From Bacillota bacterium (GTDB lineage: Bacteria; Bacillota; Clostridia; Lachnospirales; Lachnospiraceae), in NCBI GenBank assembly GCA_023450835.1, contig JAEXGM010000202.1:1-45579 (forward strand): 45,579 nt of DNA. The letters are read 5' to 3'. Of this stretch, positions 7,073-16,623 are shown in pieces. The position numbers and the translations under genes are program-made. The stretch's first letter is position 1. Each line of letters opens with the position of its first letter. The notes under the pieces were generated by a model. The model ran no database searches, was not told the origin of the DNA, and saw only the letters and a program-made list of their open reading frames with translations.

Positions 7073-7828
7073 ATGGTGAGCATTATGTCAGAAAAGTTAC
7101 TGGAAATAAAAGGGCTTAAGGTCAGTGTTGAAGGAAAGGAAATATTAAATGGATTAGACCTTTCTATTGATAAAGGAGAAACTCATGTCATTATGGGACC
7201 CAACGGAGCAGGCAAATCCACTCTGGGCTATTCTATAATGGGACATCCGAAATATGAAGTTGAAGAAGGAAGTATACACTTTGAAGGAGCTGACATTACA
7301 TACGAAAAAACGGATGTAAGAGCTAAAAAGGGGATTTTTCTATCCTTCCAGAACCCGGAGGAATTATCCGGAGTAAGTTTGGAGAGCTTTATGAGAACTT
7401 CGAAGATAGCAGTTGACGGAAAGCCATTAAAAGTCCTTTCTTATAGAAAAGAAATGGGAAAAACCATGGAAAGCCTTGGCATGGATAAAGAATACGGAGA
7501 CCGTTATCTCAATGTGGGATTCTCCGGAGGCGAAAAGAAAAAGTCTGAAATTCTTCAGATGCTTATGCTGAATCCCAAGCTGGCAATATTAGATGAGACG
7601 GATTCAGGCCTTGATGTGGATGCGGTTAAAATAGTGTCCCAGGGAGTAAAAGCCTTTAAAAATAAAAATAATTCCCTTTTAATAATTACCCATAATACTA
7701 AAATACTGGAATATCTGGATGTTGACCATGTGCATATTCTTGTTGATGGTAAATTAGTAAAGAGCGGAGATGCATCTCTTATTGAGGAAGTTAATCGAAA
7801 AGGATTTAAAGAATTAGCCTTTAATTAA
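7073..7828 (+). CDS. sufC: SufC, Fe-S cluster assembly ATPase
   Basis: An ABC-type ATPase of the SufBCD scaffold complex, cytoplasmic. Visible motifs are Walker A GPNGAGKST, signature FSGGEKKKSE and Walker B LAILDETDSGLD. The length of about 250 residues is normal. The start is uncertain: ATG 7073 has GAAAGG only 3 nt upstream, GTG 7076 is better spaced at 6 nt, and ATG 7085 gives the N-terminus most like other SufC proteins. It is first in the sufC-B-D-S-U operon and 44-73 bp from sufB. Confidence 0.95.
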   Translation: MVSIMSEKLLEIKGLKVSVEGKEILNGLDLSIDKGETHVIMGPNGAGKSTLGYSIMGHPKYEVEEGSIHFEGADITYEKTDVRAKKGIFLSFQNPEELSGVSLESFMRTSKIAVDGKPLKVLSYRKEMGKTMESLGMDKEYGDRYLNVGFSGGEKKKSEILQMLMLNPKLAILDETDSGLDVDAVKIVSQGVKAFKNKNNSLLIITHNTKILEYLDVDHVHILVDGKLVKSGDASLIEEVNRKGFKELAFN

Positions 7829-7901
7829 AATTAGCCAAAGAGAACATTTCAACCATTAAAAAGAATCCAGGGTGCTAATGAGCACACAGAAGGGAGCCAA
7901 T

Positions 7902-9314
7902 ATGGAAGCTGTTAAAAATAAGACCTACGTCGAGGATGTGAACCGGAGTATTTATGATATAAAGGATAAAGTGAATGCTTCCTATAAGACTTCAAAGGGT
8001 CTTACCTCCGGAATTGTAAATGCTATATCCTTAGAAAAGAATGATCCGGCATGGATGAGAGAATTCAGGCAGAATTCCTTGAAAATATATAAAGAATTGG
8101 ATGTTCCGGTGTGGGGTCCCAGTCTCGAAGGCCTTAACATGGAAGATATCGTAACTTATGTCAGACCCAATACAAAAATGCAGTTAAAGTGGGAGGAAGT
8201 ACCGGAAGATATCAAGAATACCTTCGAACGTCTTGGAATCCCTCAGGCTGAGAGAACTTCCCTGGCCGGTGTCGGTGCCCAGTATGACTCTGAAGTGGTC
8301 TATCATAATGTAAGAGAAGAAGTAAAAAGTCTTGGTGTTATCTATACGGATATGGAAAGTGCCATCAGAGAACATGAGGATATTGTGAGGGAACATTTTA
8401 TGAAGTTAGTGACTCCCAGAGACCACAAATTTGCGGCTCTTCACGGCGCCGTATGGAGCGGAGGTTCCTTTGTATATGTTCCGCCGGGTGTATCTGTAGA
8501 GATACCGTTGCAATCCTATTTTCGATTGAATGCACCGGGAGCAGGCCAGTTCGAACACACTCTGATCGTAGTAGACAAGGGAGCCAGCCTGCATTTTATT
8601 GAAGGATGTTCAGCACCGAAATACAATGTTGCCAACCTTCATGCCGGATGTGTGGAGTTGTTTGTAGGAGAAGGTGCGAGACTTCGTTATTCTACTATTG
8701 AAAACTGGTCTAAAAATATGTTTAACTTAAATACCAAACGCGCCTCCGTAGAAAAAAACGGAACTATGGAATGGGTATCAGGCTCCTTTGGTTCAAGAGT
8801 GTCCTATCTCTATCCCATGAGTATCTTAAAGGGTGAAAATGCGAAGATGGAGTACACAGGCATTACCTTTGCGGGTAACGGACAGAATCTGGATACCGGT
8901 GTTAAAGTAGTTCATGCCGCTAAGAACACCTCTTCTCATATGAGTTCCAAATCTATCTCAAAGGATGGCGGATGTTCGACTTTCCGAAGTGCCGTTGTCA
9001 TGGGCGCCGAAGCAGATGGTGCTAAATGTGCGGTATCCTGCGAATCCCTGATGTTGGATTCCAAATCAAGGTCTGATACGATTCCTGTTATGGATATCCG
9101 AAATGACAACGTGGATATTGGCCATGAAGCAAAGATCGGAAGAATCAGTGATGATACGATATTCTATCTTATGAGCAGGGGCCTTAGCGAAGCAGATGCC
9201 AGAGCTATGATAGTGAGCGGTTTTGCAGAACCTATTGCCAAAGAACTTCCTTTGGAATATGCTCTTGAAATGAATCAGCTTATACGTCTTGAAATGGAAG
9301 GCAGCATTGGATAA
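7902..9314 (+). CDS. sufB: SufB, Fe-S cluster scaffold
   Basis: The core scaffold subunit of SufBCD, on which [Fe-S] clusters are built. It is 470 residues from ATG 7902, chosen because AAGGGAG ends 5 nt upstream. Open frame exists back to GTG 7872 and ATG 7878 but without a good ribosome binding site. Family signatures include KTYVEDVNRSIYDIKD at the N-terminus, the beta-helix core, a conserved Cys-containing segment (SFIEGCSAPKY-like, here HFIEGCSAPKY) and the C-terminal YLMSRGLSEADARAMIVSGF. It is followed by an unusual 83-bp tandem repeat before sufD. Confidence 0.96.
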   Translation: MEAVKNKTYVEDVNRSIYDIKDKVNASYKTSKGLTSGIVNAISLEKNDPAWMREFRQNSLKIYKELDVPVWGPSLEGLNMEDIVTYVRPNTKMQLKWEEVPEDIKNTFERLGIPQAERTSLAGVGAQYDSEVVYHNVREEVKSLGVIYTDMESAIREHEDIVREHFMKLVTPRDHKFAALHGAVWSGGSFVYVPPGVSVEIPLQSYFRLNAPGAGQFEHTLIVVDKGASLHFIEGCSAPKYNVANLHAGCVELFVGEGARLRYSTIENWSKNMFNLNTKRASVEKNGTMEWVSGSFGSRVSYLYPMSILKGENAKMEYTGITFAGNGQNLDTGVKVVHAAKNTSSHMSSKSISKDGGCSTFRSAVVMGAEADGAKCAVSCESLMLDSKSRSDTIPVMDIRNDNVDIGHEAKIGRISDDTIFYLMSRGLSEADARAMIVSGFAEPIAKELPLEYALEMNQLIRLEMEGSIG

Positions 9315-9510
9315 TCGCGGTGCATTGGCAGCTTGTGAGGTTAGCAGGAATTATTGAAAAGCATAATTCCTGCACAAATATGTGCTGGCGCCCACATTTG
9401 CGGTGCGTTGGCAGCTTGTGAGGTTAGTAGGAATTATTGAAAAGCATAATTCCTGCGCAAATATGTGCTGGCGCCCATAATTGCGGCGCGTTGGCAGCTT
9501 GGAGGTTAAT
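9315..9510 (+). repeat. 83-bp tandem repeat (about 2.4 copies) between sufB and sufD
   Basis: Copy 1 is 9315-9397, copy 2 is 9398-9480, and a partial third copy from 9481 runs into the sufD ribosome binding site. The period is exactly 83 bp with only a few differences between copies 1 and 2. Each full copy has a hairpin with an 11-bp stem (GCAGGAATTAT / ATAATTCCTGC, 9344-9373, and 9427-9456 with one change) and ends in a TGGCGCCC block. In the third copy GTGAGG has become GGAGG through loss of two bases. There are no unique spacers, so it is not a CRISPR. Confidence 0.9.
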
Positions 9511-10608
9511 ATGGTACTCGAATTGAAAGAAGCAAATAAACTGCCGGTGAAGACTTTTCGCTGGCTGGGTGTGAATGAATTAAAACTTAAGAGGGAGATA
9601 CCGAATATCACCCCTTTTTATAAAACCGAGCCGGAAGGAGAGGGGGTAAAGGAGCTGGTAATAACCAGAAACAATACTTTTTCCTCAGAGAAACTGCCGC
9701 TTACCGGTATGGGAGAAGAGGCAACGGAATTTATCCGTCTGAACAAGAATCAGGAGATGACTATTACTGTTCCCAAAGGTACGAAAGTAAAAGCACCTGT
9801 ATTTCTAAAATACAATCTGAAAGAAGAAAATCCTGCCTTAATTGAAGAAACCTGTATTCTTGCAGAAGAAGACAGCGAGGTTACCCTGGTCGTTACCTAT
9901 GAAGGAGAAGAAGCGGAGGATTTGTTTCATGGAAGCCTTTTTTTTCTTAAGGCCGGCAAGAATGCACTTATCCGTCTTATTCAGATACAGTTGCTTCCTG
10001 ACAATGCCTTTCATTTTAGCAATGTTGGCGCTGTGACAGAGAGCGGCGGACAGATATATATTACCCAGTGTGAATTGGGTGGAAGCCATGGAATCAGTGG
10101 TATCCTGGGAGAATTAAAAGGTGATGAAAGTGAACTGCACGTAGATACCGTTTATTATGGTGACAAAGAGAGAAATCTTGATTTTAATTATGTGGCAAAT
10201 CACTATGGAAAGAACTCCAAAAGTGATATGAGAGTAAATGGTGCTCTTGCAGATACCAGTAAGAAAATATTCCGTGGAACCATTGATTTTAAGAAAGGGG
10301 CTTCCGGCTCCGAAGGTGCAGAGGGAGAATATACTCTATTATTTGATAAAACCATTAAGAATGTATCTGTTCCCTTAATCCTTTGCGGTGAGGAAAATGT
10401 ATCCGGTAAACATGCCGCAAACAGCGGAAAGATTGATGAAGAAAAACTCTTTTATATGATGTCCAGGGGGCTGAGTGAAGCAGATGCCAAGAAGCTGATG
10501 GTGGAAGCCTGGTTTAATCCTGCCTTACAGACAATTCCTTCCGAAGAGCTGAGAGAAAAAGTGTCCGAATATGTTAAGGGGAGGTTAAGCCATGTCAAAT
10601 CCCTATAG
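9511..10608 (+). CDS. sufD: SufD, Fe-S cluster assembly protein
   Basis: Partner of SufB in the SufBC2D complex, needed for iron entry and ATPase coupling. It is 365 residues from ATG 9511, which has GGAGG 5 nt upstream. The frame is open from 9481, but that part belongs to the tandem repeat. The C-terminal YMMSRGLSEADAKKLMVEAWF is the SufB/SufD family hallmark, also present in SufB. Its end overlaps sufS by 17 bp, which suggests translational coupling. Confidence 0.94.
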   Translation: MVLELKEANKLPVKTFRWLGVNELKLKREIPNITPFYKTEPEGEGVKELVITRNNTFSSEKLPLTGMGEEATEFIRLNKNQEMTITVPKGTKVKAPVFLKYNLKEENPALIEETCILAEEDSEVTLVVTYEGEEAEDLFHGSLFFLKAGKNALIRLIQIQLLPDNAFHFSNVGAVTESGGQIYITQCELGGSHGISGILGELKGDESELHVDTVYYGDKERNLDFNYVANHYGKNSKSDMRVNGALADTSKKIFRGTIDFKKGASGSEGAEGEYTLLFDKTIKNVSVPLILCGEENVSGKHAANSGKIDEEKLFYMMSRGLSEADAKKLMVEAWFNPALQTIPSEELREKVSEYVKGRLSHVKSL

Positions 10609-11821
10609 AAAAGATTTTCCTTTGTTAAATCAAAAGGAAAGAGAAAAACCGCTTATATATCTTGATAATGCCGCAACCACTCAAAAACCGGAGGCCGTTA
10701 TTAAGGCGGTAGAAGATTATTACAAAGAATACAATGCCAATCCTTACAGAGGTCTGTATGATATCAGCGAGAAGGCGACGAAAGAATATGAAGAAGCCAG
10801 AGAAGTTACGGCTGAATTTATTCATGCAAAAGAGCCGGCTGAAATTATCTTTACCAGAAATGCGACAGAAAGCCTTAATTTGATTGCTTATAGCTTTGGC
10901 AGAAGTATTTTAAAGGAAGGGGATGAGATTCTGATTCCCATATCGGAGCATCACAGTAACCTGCTCCCCTGGCAGCTTCTGGCAAAAGAAAAAAAGGCTG
11001 TACTTAACTATTTGTATCTGGATGATAATGGTCATTTAAAAGACGACGAAATAGAGGCCAAGATTACAAAAAATACTCGTATTGTAGCTTTAGCTCATGT
11101 CTCTAATGTACTGGGTACCATCTACCAGGTGAAGAAAATCATTGAAAAAGCTCATGATGTGGGAGCATATACGGTTCTTGACTGTGCCCAGAGCATACCA
11201 CATTTCCCTCTTGATGTAATTGAACTTGACACGGACTTTGCAGTTTTTTCCGGGCATAAGATGTTAGGACCTATGGGAATAGGCGTTTTATACGGTAAAA
11301 GAAGGCTTCTGGAGGAGATGCCGCCTTTTCTGACCGGCGGTGAGATGATAGATTTTGTTTCAGAACAGGAGGCAACCTTTGCCCCGCTTCCACAAAAGTT
11401 CGAAGCAGGAACTCCTAATGTAGGTGGTGCTATCGGGCTGATGGCGGCAATAAACTATATTAAAGATACCGGTTATGATAAGATTCAGGAGATAGAGGAA
11501 GAACTTACTGTCTATGCTCTTGACAAATTGAAAGAATTGCCCTATGTTACCATATATGGAGAAAAGAGTTTCAGTGAAAGCCGCAGCGGAGTTATCTCCT
11601 TTAATGTGGCGGAAGTACATCCCCACGATGTTTCCTCTCTTTTAGACGCAGATGGGGTCTGTATCCGGGCAGGACATCATTGTGCTCAGCCTTTGATGCG
11701 CTATATGCAGGCGGCTGCAACCTGCCGAATCTCCTTTTATTTTTATAATACGAAAGAAGATGTCGATGCTTTTATCGAAAGTCTTAAAAAAGTAAGGAGG
11801 TGGCTCGGACTTGGGGATTGA
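10592..11821 (+). CDS. sufS: SufS, cysteine desulfurase
   Basis: A PLP-dependent group II cysteine desulfurase, 409 residues, which takes sulfur from cysteine and passes it to SufU. Motifs are DNAATTQKP near the N-terminus, the PLP lysine in FSGHKMLGP and the active cysteine in IRAGHHCAQP. ATG 10592 lies inside the end of sufD, with GGGGAGG upstream. The gene overlaps sufU by 11 bp. Confidence 0.96.
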   Translation: MSNPYRKDFPLLNQKEREKPLIYLDNAATTQKPEAVIKAVEDYYKEYNANPYRGLYDISEKATKEYEEAREVTAEFIHAKEPAEIIFTRNATESLNLIAYSFGRSILKEGDEILIPISEHHSNLLPWQLLAKEKKAVLNYLYLDDNGHLKDDEIEAKITKNTRIVALAHVSNVLGTIYQVKKIIEKAHDVGAYTVLDCAQSIPHFPLDVIELDTDFAVFSGHKMLGPMGIGVLYGKRRLLEEMPPFLTGGEMIDFVSEQEATFAPLPQKFEAGTPNVGGAIGLMAAINYIKDTGYDKIQEIEEELTVYALDKLKELPYVTIYGEKSFSESRSGVISFNVAEVHPHDVSSLLDADGVCIRAGHHCAQPLMRYMQAAATCRISFYFYNTKEDVDAFIESLKKVRRWLGLGD

Positions 11822-12239
11822 AAATATTTATTCGGATATATTGAGAGAACATGCGAATTCCAATCATAATAAGCATCATCTTGGGCACCCCACACAGACA
11901 AAACGCGGAATTAATCCAAGCTGCGGTGATGAGATAGAATTGGAATTGCAGATAGAAGACGGCATTATTCAGGATGCTTCCTTTGTTGGCAGCGGTTGTG
12001 CCATATCCCAGGCTTCCGCTTCAATTATGGTGGACTTGATAAAGGGGAAAACAGTGGAAGAAGCAAGGCTGCTGGCAAATACTTTTACCGGTATGATAAA
12101 GAATGAGATAACAAGTGAAGAAGAATTGGAAATTCTGGAAGATGCCATTGCATTAAAGGACATCTCTCATATGCCTGCCAGAGTAAAGTGTGCGGTACTT
12201 GGGTGGCATACTTTGGAGGATGGCATAAAAGAAGTTTAA
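11811..12239 (+). CDS. sufU: SufU, zinc-dependent sulfurtransferase
   Basis: A 142-residue NifU/IscU-like protein of the Firmicute SUF system. It accepts persulfide sulfur from SufS. Three cysteines sit in the expected places (NPSCGD, GSGCAIS, VKCAVLGW), with the SufU-type insertion before the last. The start is TTG 11811 with AAGGAGG 10 nt upstream, inside the end of sufS; no ATG fits. Last gene of the operon, with a terminator about 80 bp further on. Confidence 0.93.
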   Translation: MGIENIYSDILREHANSNHNKHHLGHPTQTKRGINPSCGDEIELELQIEDGIIQDASFVGSGCAISQASASIMVDLIKGKTVEEARLLANTFTGMIKNEITSEEELEILEDAIALKDISHMPARVKCAVLGWHTLEDGIKEV

Positions 12240-12320
12240 GAACAAACTATGTAAAACAGTTGTATAGATGTATAAACTCTATGTAAATGAATGAAACTTA
12301 ATATGTAAAAGTATAATAGT

Positions 12321-12362
12321 GCCATATAAAAGTGTAAAGAGCAGCTTTTATATGGCGTTTTC
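12321..12362 (+). terminator. Terminator of the SUF operon
   Basis: A 12-bp perfect stem (GCCATATAAAAG / CTTTTATATGGC), a 12-nt loop and a GTTTTCTT tail. Confidence 0.8.
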
Positions 12363-12400
12363 TTATATTGCATATTTTGGAAAATTTTTGTTTTCTTTAC

Positions 12401-12429
12401 TTGCATATCCCGCCCTGAATATATAAAAT
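12401..12429 (+). promoter_or_regulatory. Promoter of the hydrogenase-like gene
   Basis: TTGCAT (12401-12406), a 17-bp spacer, then TAAAAT (12424-12429), 34 bp before the ATG. Confidence 0.6.
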
Positions 12430-12463
12430 AATACTAAAAAAGTACAAAAAAGAGAGGTGCTCT

Positions 12464-13708
12464 ATGACAAGATTTGATGAACTCTACCGCAAGCTTGCAA
12501 AAGATTATGTTGAAAATAAAGAGGGTGAAAATAATTATGATGACTATGATCCTCATCATCTGGACTGCCTGTTGAACCCTGAAAAATATCCGCCTATTCT
12601 GCAGATCGGAGAATGTAACTGTCCAGCTGGCGGACCTTCAGCCTGTGTTGACAGCTGTATCTTTGAAGCCATAACAAAAGATGAGAACGGAAAGCTGATT
12701 ATCGATAAGGATTTATGCGCCGGCTGCTGTGCCTGTGTGGATGCCTGTAAGGCAGACAAGTTAACGGCCAGCCGTGATATACTGCCGGCATTATCTGCAC
12801 TCCATCAAGCCAAAGGTCCGGTATATGTGCTGATTGCGCCGGCCTTCTTAGGACAGTTTAATGAAGATGTGACTCCCGGAAAGCTTCGGAATGCATTTAA
12901 GTACCTGGGCTTTGCCGGTATGATTGAAGTTGCGCTTTTTGCTGATATACTGACCTTAAAAGAGGCTCTGGAATTTGATAAAAACATAGTAACGGAGAGA
13001 GATTACCAGCTTACCAGCTGTTGCTGCCCCATGTGGATCGGCATGATTCGAAGAGTCTATCATGATCTGATGCCCCACGTACCGGGAGCGGTCTCTCCGA
13101 TGGTCGCATGCGGACGTACAATAAAGGTTATTCATCCCGATGCTACAACAATCTTTATCGGGCCTTGCGTGGCAAAGAAAGCGGAAGCCAGGGAAAAGGA
13201 TATCAAGGATGCCGTAGACTATGTGCTTACCTTTCAGGAGGTACAGGATATCTTTGAATTTGCAGGAATTGATCCAGCAGCCATGGAAGAGAGCGAGAAA
13301 GACCATTCTTCCAGAGCCGGACGTATCTATGCCAGAACCGGCGGAGTAAGTGAAGCCGTAGAAAATACGCTGGAACGGTTAAGCCCTGACAGAAATCTTC
13401 CTATTAAAACAAAACAGGCCGATGGAGTTCCTGCCTGTAAGCAGATGATTAATGACTTAATCGAAGGCAAGACAGATGCCAACTTTTTTGAAGGAATGGG
13501 CTGTGTGGGCGGCTGCGTGGGCGGACCCAAGGTTATGATTGATAAGGCCGAAGGGAAGCGGCATGTAGATGACTACGGTGAAAAGGCTGCCTATGCAACA
13601 CCTATTGATAACCCTTATGTCATAGAGCTGCTTCACCGCCTGGGATTTGATACCGTAGAAAGTCTGCTCAAACACAGTGACATATTCACAAGAGATTTCA
13701 GAGATTAA
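12464..13708 (+). CDS. [FeFe]-hydrogenase-like protein with 2x[4Fe-4S] ferredoxin domain
   Basis: A 414-residue cytoplasmic protein. Residues 51-95 hold two cluster motifs: C51, C53, C61, C65 and C85, C88, C91, C95. The H-cluster domain follows: L1 TSCCCPMW (184-191), L2 IGPCVAKK (232-239) and L3 EGMGCVGGCVGGP (343-355). L3 differs from the canonical MACPGGCxxGGGQP form, and the L1 has an extra Cys. This resembles the short monomeric hydrogenases often called group B, but I cannot fix the group by eye. Function may be H2 production or uptake with ferredoxin, or sensing. The gene is monocistronic with its own promoter and terminator; the hydEFG maturases are not in this window. Confidence 0.85.
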   Translation: MTRFDELYRKLAKDYVENKEGENNYDDYDPHHLDCLLNPEKYPPILQIGECNCPAGGPSACVDSCIFEAITKDENGKLIIDKDLCAGCCACVDACKADKLTASRDILPALSALHQAKGPVYVLIAPAFLGQFNEDVTPGKLRNAFKYLGFAGMIEVALFADILTLKEALEFDKNIVTERDYQLTSCCCPMWIGMIRRVYHDLMPHVPGAVSPMVACGRTIKVIHPDATTIFIGPCVAKKAEAREKDIKDAVDYVLTFQEVQDIFEFAGIDPAAMEESEKDHSSRAGRIYARTGGVSEAVENTLERLSPDRNLPIKTKQADGVPACKQMINDLIEGKTDANFFEGMGCVGGCVGGPKVMIDKAEGKRHVDDYGEKAAYATPIDNPYVIELLHRLGFDTVESLLKHSDIFTRDFRD

Positions 13709-14279
13709 GAATTGTAATTTCAGAGCCTGACTGAAAGAATTTCCGTTTAGGCTCTTATTTTTATGATAGGGATAATTATTTTGAATATTAAAAGCCCTAC
13801 ACAAAAAATTTGCACCAAATAGAAAAGTATAGATCTTCGCGTCAAAACTTTTAAAGAGAGATTATGAAAAAATAATAGTTAAATAATTAACAATATTTTA
13901 ATGGTTAGTGCGAAAAAGTTGTGTGTATAATTGTTATAAAAAGGCAATTAATATTAAATTATTTGTAAGGTTTATGTATAGACAAAAGGAGATATGTAAA
14001 ATACTCTAAAAATAAAGACAATATATAAATTTGCTGTAGATTTATTATAGAAAATGGTGTATCATTATCCCGTAATTTAAAATCGGAGCAGTCTTTGGAA
14101 TTTTCCATTTTCCGGTTGAATAGGTGTGAAAGTAATAAAAATTCATGCCGTTACAGTAGGTGAATAGGTTTAGGATTAAGATGTTTTCAGCAGACGGAAA
14201 TTATATTATTTTGCGGAAATTGTAATCTGTATCCAGGGTGATTTGAAATAATTAAAAAATTCACAAGGAGGATAAGCAC
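13709..14279. other. 571-bp gap upstream of pyruvate kinase
   Basis: Contains the terminator of the hydrogenase-like gene, then AT-rich DNA with no open frame that I can support. A TATAAT at 13926-13931 is a possible -10 box but its -35 is poor. The long 5' leader before pyk shows no riboswitch or T-box that I can recognise. Confidence 0.45.
13722..13762 (+). terminator. Terminator of the hydrogenase-like gene
   Basis: Stem AGAGCCT / AGGCTCT with a 20-nt loop, followed by TATTTTTAT. Fairly weak stem. Confidence 0.6.
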
Positions 14280-15713
14280 ATGAGAAAGACCAAAATAATC
14301 TGTACATTAGGCCCTGCAACAGACAAGGGAGATGTAATGAGGGAGTTGGCTTTAGCAGGAATGGATTGTGCAAGGTTTAATTTTTCCCATGCAGACCATG
14401 AGGAACATTATAACCGTTTGGTTCGTTTAAGACAAATCAGGGAGGAATTGGACATCCCCATAGCAGCATTGCTGGATACCAAGGGACCTGAAATACGTAT
14501 CGGCAAATTTGCTGATAAGAGGATTGAACTGGTCAAAGGACAGACTTTCACACTTACTACCAGACATATTGAAGGAACAAATGAGTGTGTATATATAAAT
14601 TATGAGCATCTGGTAAAAGACGTAAATGTAGGCTCTACTATACTTATTGATGATGGATTGGTTGAACTTACCGTTGAAGAGCTTACGGATACAGATATTA
14701 TCTGTACTGTAAAAAATGATGGAGCTATTTCTGATAACAAGGGAGTAAATGTTCCCGGATCAAAACTTACAATGCCTTTTATCAGCACCAAAGATAGAGA
14801 AGATATTATCTTCGCTATTGAAAACGGCTATGATTTTATCGCAGCTTCCTTCACAAGAAATGCAGCGGATATTATGGAAATCCGTAAGATAATGGCTGAG
14901 TATAACTGCACTACCACTAATATCATTGCCAAGATTGAGAACATGGAAGGCGTTGAGAATATTGACGAGATAATCGAAGCGGCTGACGGAATTATGATTG
15001 CCAGAGGCGATATGGGTGTTGAGATACCCTTAGAAGATGTTCCGGTCATCCAGAAGATGATTATTAAAAAAGTATATAACGCCGGTAAGCAGGTTATCAC
15101 AGCTACTCAGATGTTAGATTCAATGATGAAGAATCCCAGACCTACAAGAGCAGAAGCAACAGACGTTGCAAATGCTATCTATGACGGAACCAGTGCTATC
15201 ATGCTCTCAGGAGAGACAGCCGCAGGTTTATATCCCGTTGATTCTTTAAAGACTATGGTTCGTATCGCCATCCGTACCGAACAGGATATCGATTATAAAA
15301 AGCGTTTTAAATTACTGGAGACAGAGAAGAACCCCAGTATTACCGATGCAATTTCTCATGCGACCTGTACAACTGCCCATGACTTAAATGCTGCTGTTAT
15401 TATTACAGTAACCAAGTCCGGACAGACAGCAAGAATGATATCCAAATATCGTCCTTCCTGCCCGATCATCGGATGCACAACAGAACAGCATGTATGCAGG
15501 CAGCTCAATTTGTCCTGGGGTGTAAAACCGCTCATGATAAAGGAAGAACGGGATACTTTTGTGTTATTTGAACATGCAGTATCAAAGGTAGAAGGAAAAG
15601 GTTATCTGCACGACGGCGAACTGACTGTAATTACAGCAGGTGTGCCTCTTAGAACCTCAGGAACCACAAATATTATCAAGGTTCATATTGCAGGAACTCA
15701 TTTTAATAATTAG
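14280..15713 (+). CDS. pyk: Pyruvate kinase
   Basis: Converts phosphoenolpyruvate and ADP to pyruvate and ATP, the last step of glycolysis. It is 477 residues, the length of the basic form without the extra C-terminal PEP-utiliser-like domain found in Bacillus. Signatures are KIICTLGPAT at the N-terminus, LDTKGPEIR, the active-site IIAKIENMEGVENIDEI, IARGDMGVEIP and TRAEATDVANAIYDGTSAIMLSGETAAG. AAGGAGG lies 8 nt before the ATG. The GNAT gene starts 27 bp after it, so the two may be cotranscribed. Confidence 0.97.
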   Translation: MRKTKIICTLGPATDKGDVMRELALAGMDCARFNFSHADHEEHYNRLVRLRQIREELDIPIAALLDTKGPEIRIGKFADKRIELVKGQTFTLTTRHIEGTNECVYINYEHLVKDVNVGSTILIDDGLVELTVEELTDTDIICTVKNDGAISDNKGVNVPGSKLTMPFISTKDREDIIFAIENGYDFIAASFTRNAADIMEIRKIMAEYNCTTTNIIAKIENMEGVENIDEIIEAADGIMIARGDMGVEIPLEDVPVIQKMIIKKVYNAGKQVITATQMLDSMMKNPRPTRAEATDVANAIYDGTSAIMLSGETAAGLYPVDSLKTMVRIAIRTEQDIDYKKRFKLLETEKNPSITDAISHATCTTAHDLNAAVIITVTKSGQTARMISKYRPSCPIIGCTTEQHVCRQLNLSWGVKPLMIKEERDTFVLFEHAVSKVEGKGYLHDGELTVITAGVPLRTSGTTNIIKVHIAGTHFNN

Positions 15714-15740
15714 TCGAATAAAGTAAAGAGCGGAGAGTAT

Positions 15741-16610
15741 ATGGCAGTTTCGATACTTCATAGTTTAAATGAAAAACAACAAGAAGATATACGAAAGCTT
15801 ATAGCTGTCTGCAATGAATACGACGAACTGAAACGACAGCCGGACTTAAAGGAAGAGGATAATTATAATGCGGAGCTTAACAGTTATTACTGTTATTATG
15901 AACAGGATAACCTGCTAAGCGTCCTGATAATATATCAGCCTTTTGAAGAGGAAGCCGAAATCACAGCTTATACCCTGCCTTCTTATCGAAGACAGGGTTA
16001 TTTTAAAGCTCTTCTTAAAGCGGCATGGAAAGAGCTTAAGAAGTTCGGTATTCTGCAGATAGCTTTTGTAGTTGAGTATCAAAGCAAAGACGGTAAAGAC
16101 TGTGCAGCTGGCCTTGGCGCAAATATAGAAAGGTCAGATTACCTTATGGTTTATGATTATAACGCAATAAGGGAAAGGGAAGTTATAGAGAGTTCGAAAG
16201 AAATCATTGTCACAGATTTAACAACCGACAACATGAAAGACGGTATCAAAGTCTTTCGTCAGATATTTAACTGGGAAGAGGAACAGATTGAAGAGGTGAT
16301 GCGAGAATCTTTGGGTTCTCCTGATTATCATACCTATTTAGGCTATGTTAACGGGAAGATTGCAGGTACATTAAGTGTATATCAACGTGATACGTCTGTC
16401 TCCATCTTTGGTTTTGGTATTCTGAAAAGGTATCGAGGAAAGGGATATGGGAAATGTTTTCTGAACCATATTTTGAGTATCTATAAGCAGGAAGGTAAAG
16501 AAAAGGTGATTCTTCAGGTAGAAAGTGAGAGGCAGGAGGCCTTTCATCTTTATAAAAAGACAGGTTTTACTGTTTTAGAAGAATACGACTATTATTATAT
16601 GGATATATAA
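15741..16610 (+). CDS. Tandem GNAT-family N-acetyltransferase
   Basis: A 289-residue protein with two GNAT-like halves. The N-terminal half (about 1-140) has an acetyl-CoA-like segment LPSYRRQGYFKALLKAAW. The C-terminal half (about 150-289) has the clearer RYRGKGYGKCFLN CoA-binding loop and a typical C-terminal ALHLYKKTGF-like ending (AFHLYKKTGFTVLEEY). The substrate cannot be told from sequence. Close spacing to pyk (27 bp) suggests a shared transcript. Confidence 0.85.
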   Translation: MAVSILHSLNEKQQEDIRKLIAVCNEYDELKRQPDLKEEDNYNAELNSYYCYYEQDNLLSVLIIYQPFEEEAEITAYTLPSYRRQGYFKALLKAAWKELKKFGILQIAFVVEYQSKDGKDCAAGLGANIERSDYLMVYDYNAIREREVIESSKEIIVTDLTTDNMKDGIKVFRQIFNWEEEQIEEVMRESLGSPDYHTYLGYVNGKIAGTLSVYQRDTSVSIFGFGILKRYRGKGYGKCFLNHILSIYKQEGKEKVILQVESERQEAFHLYKKTGFTVLEEYDYYYMDI

Positions 16611-16623
16611 AAGTGTTACAGTC

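Noticed and set aside
9315..9510. Short array that could be mistaken for a CRISPR
   Set aside because: The 83-bp units are contiguous and nearly identical, with no unique spacers and no cas genes nearby.
9351..9611. 86-aa open frame on the - strand across the tandem repeat and sufD start
   Set aside because: Its sequence just reflects the repeat read backwards and the antisense of sufD; the same peptide segment appears twice.
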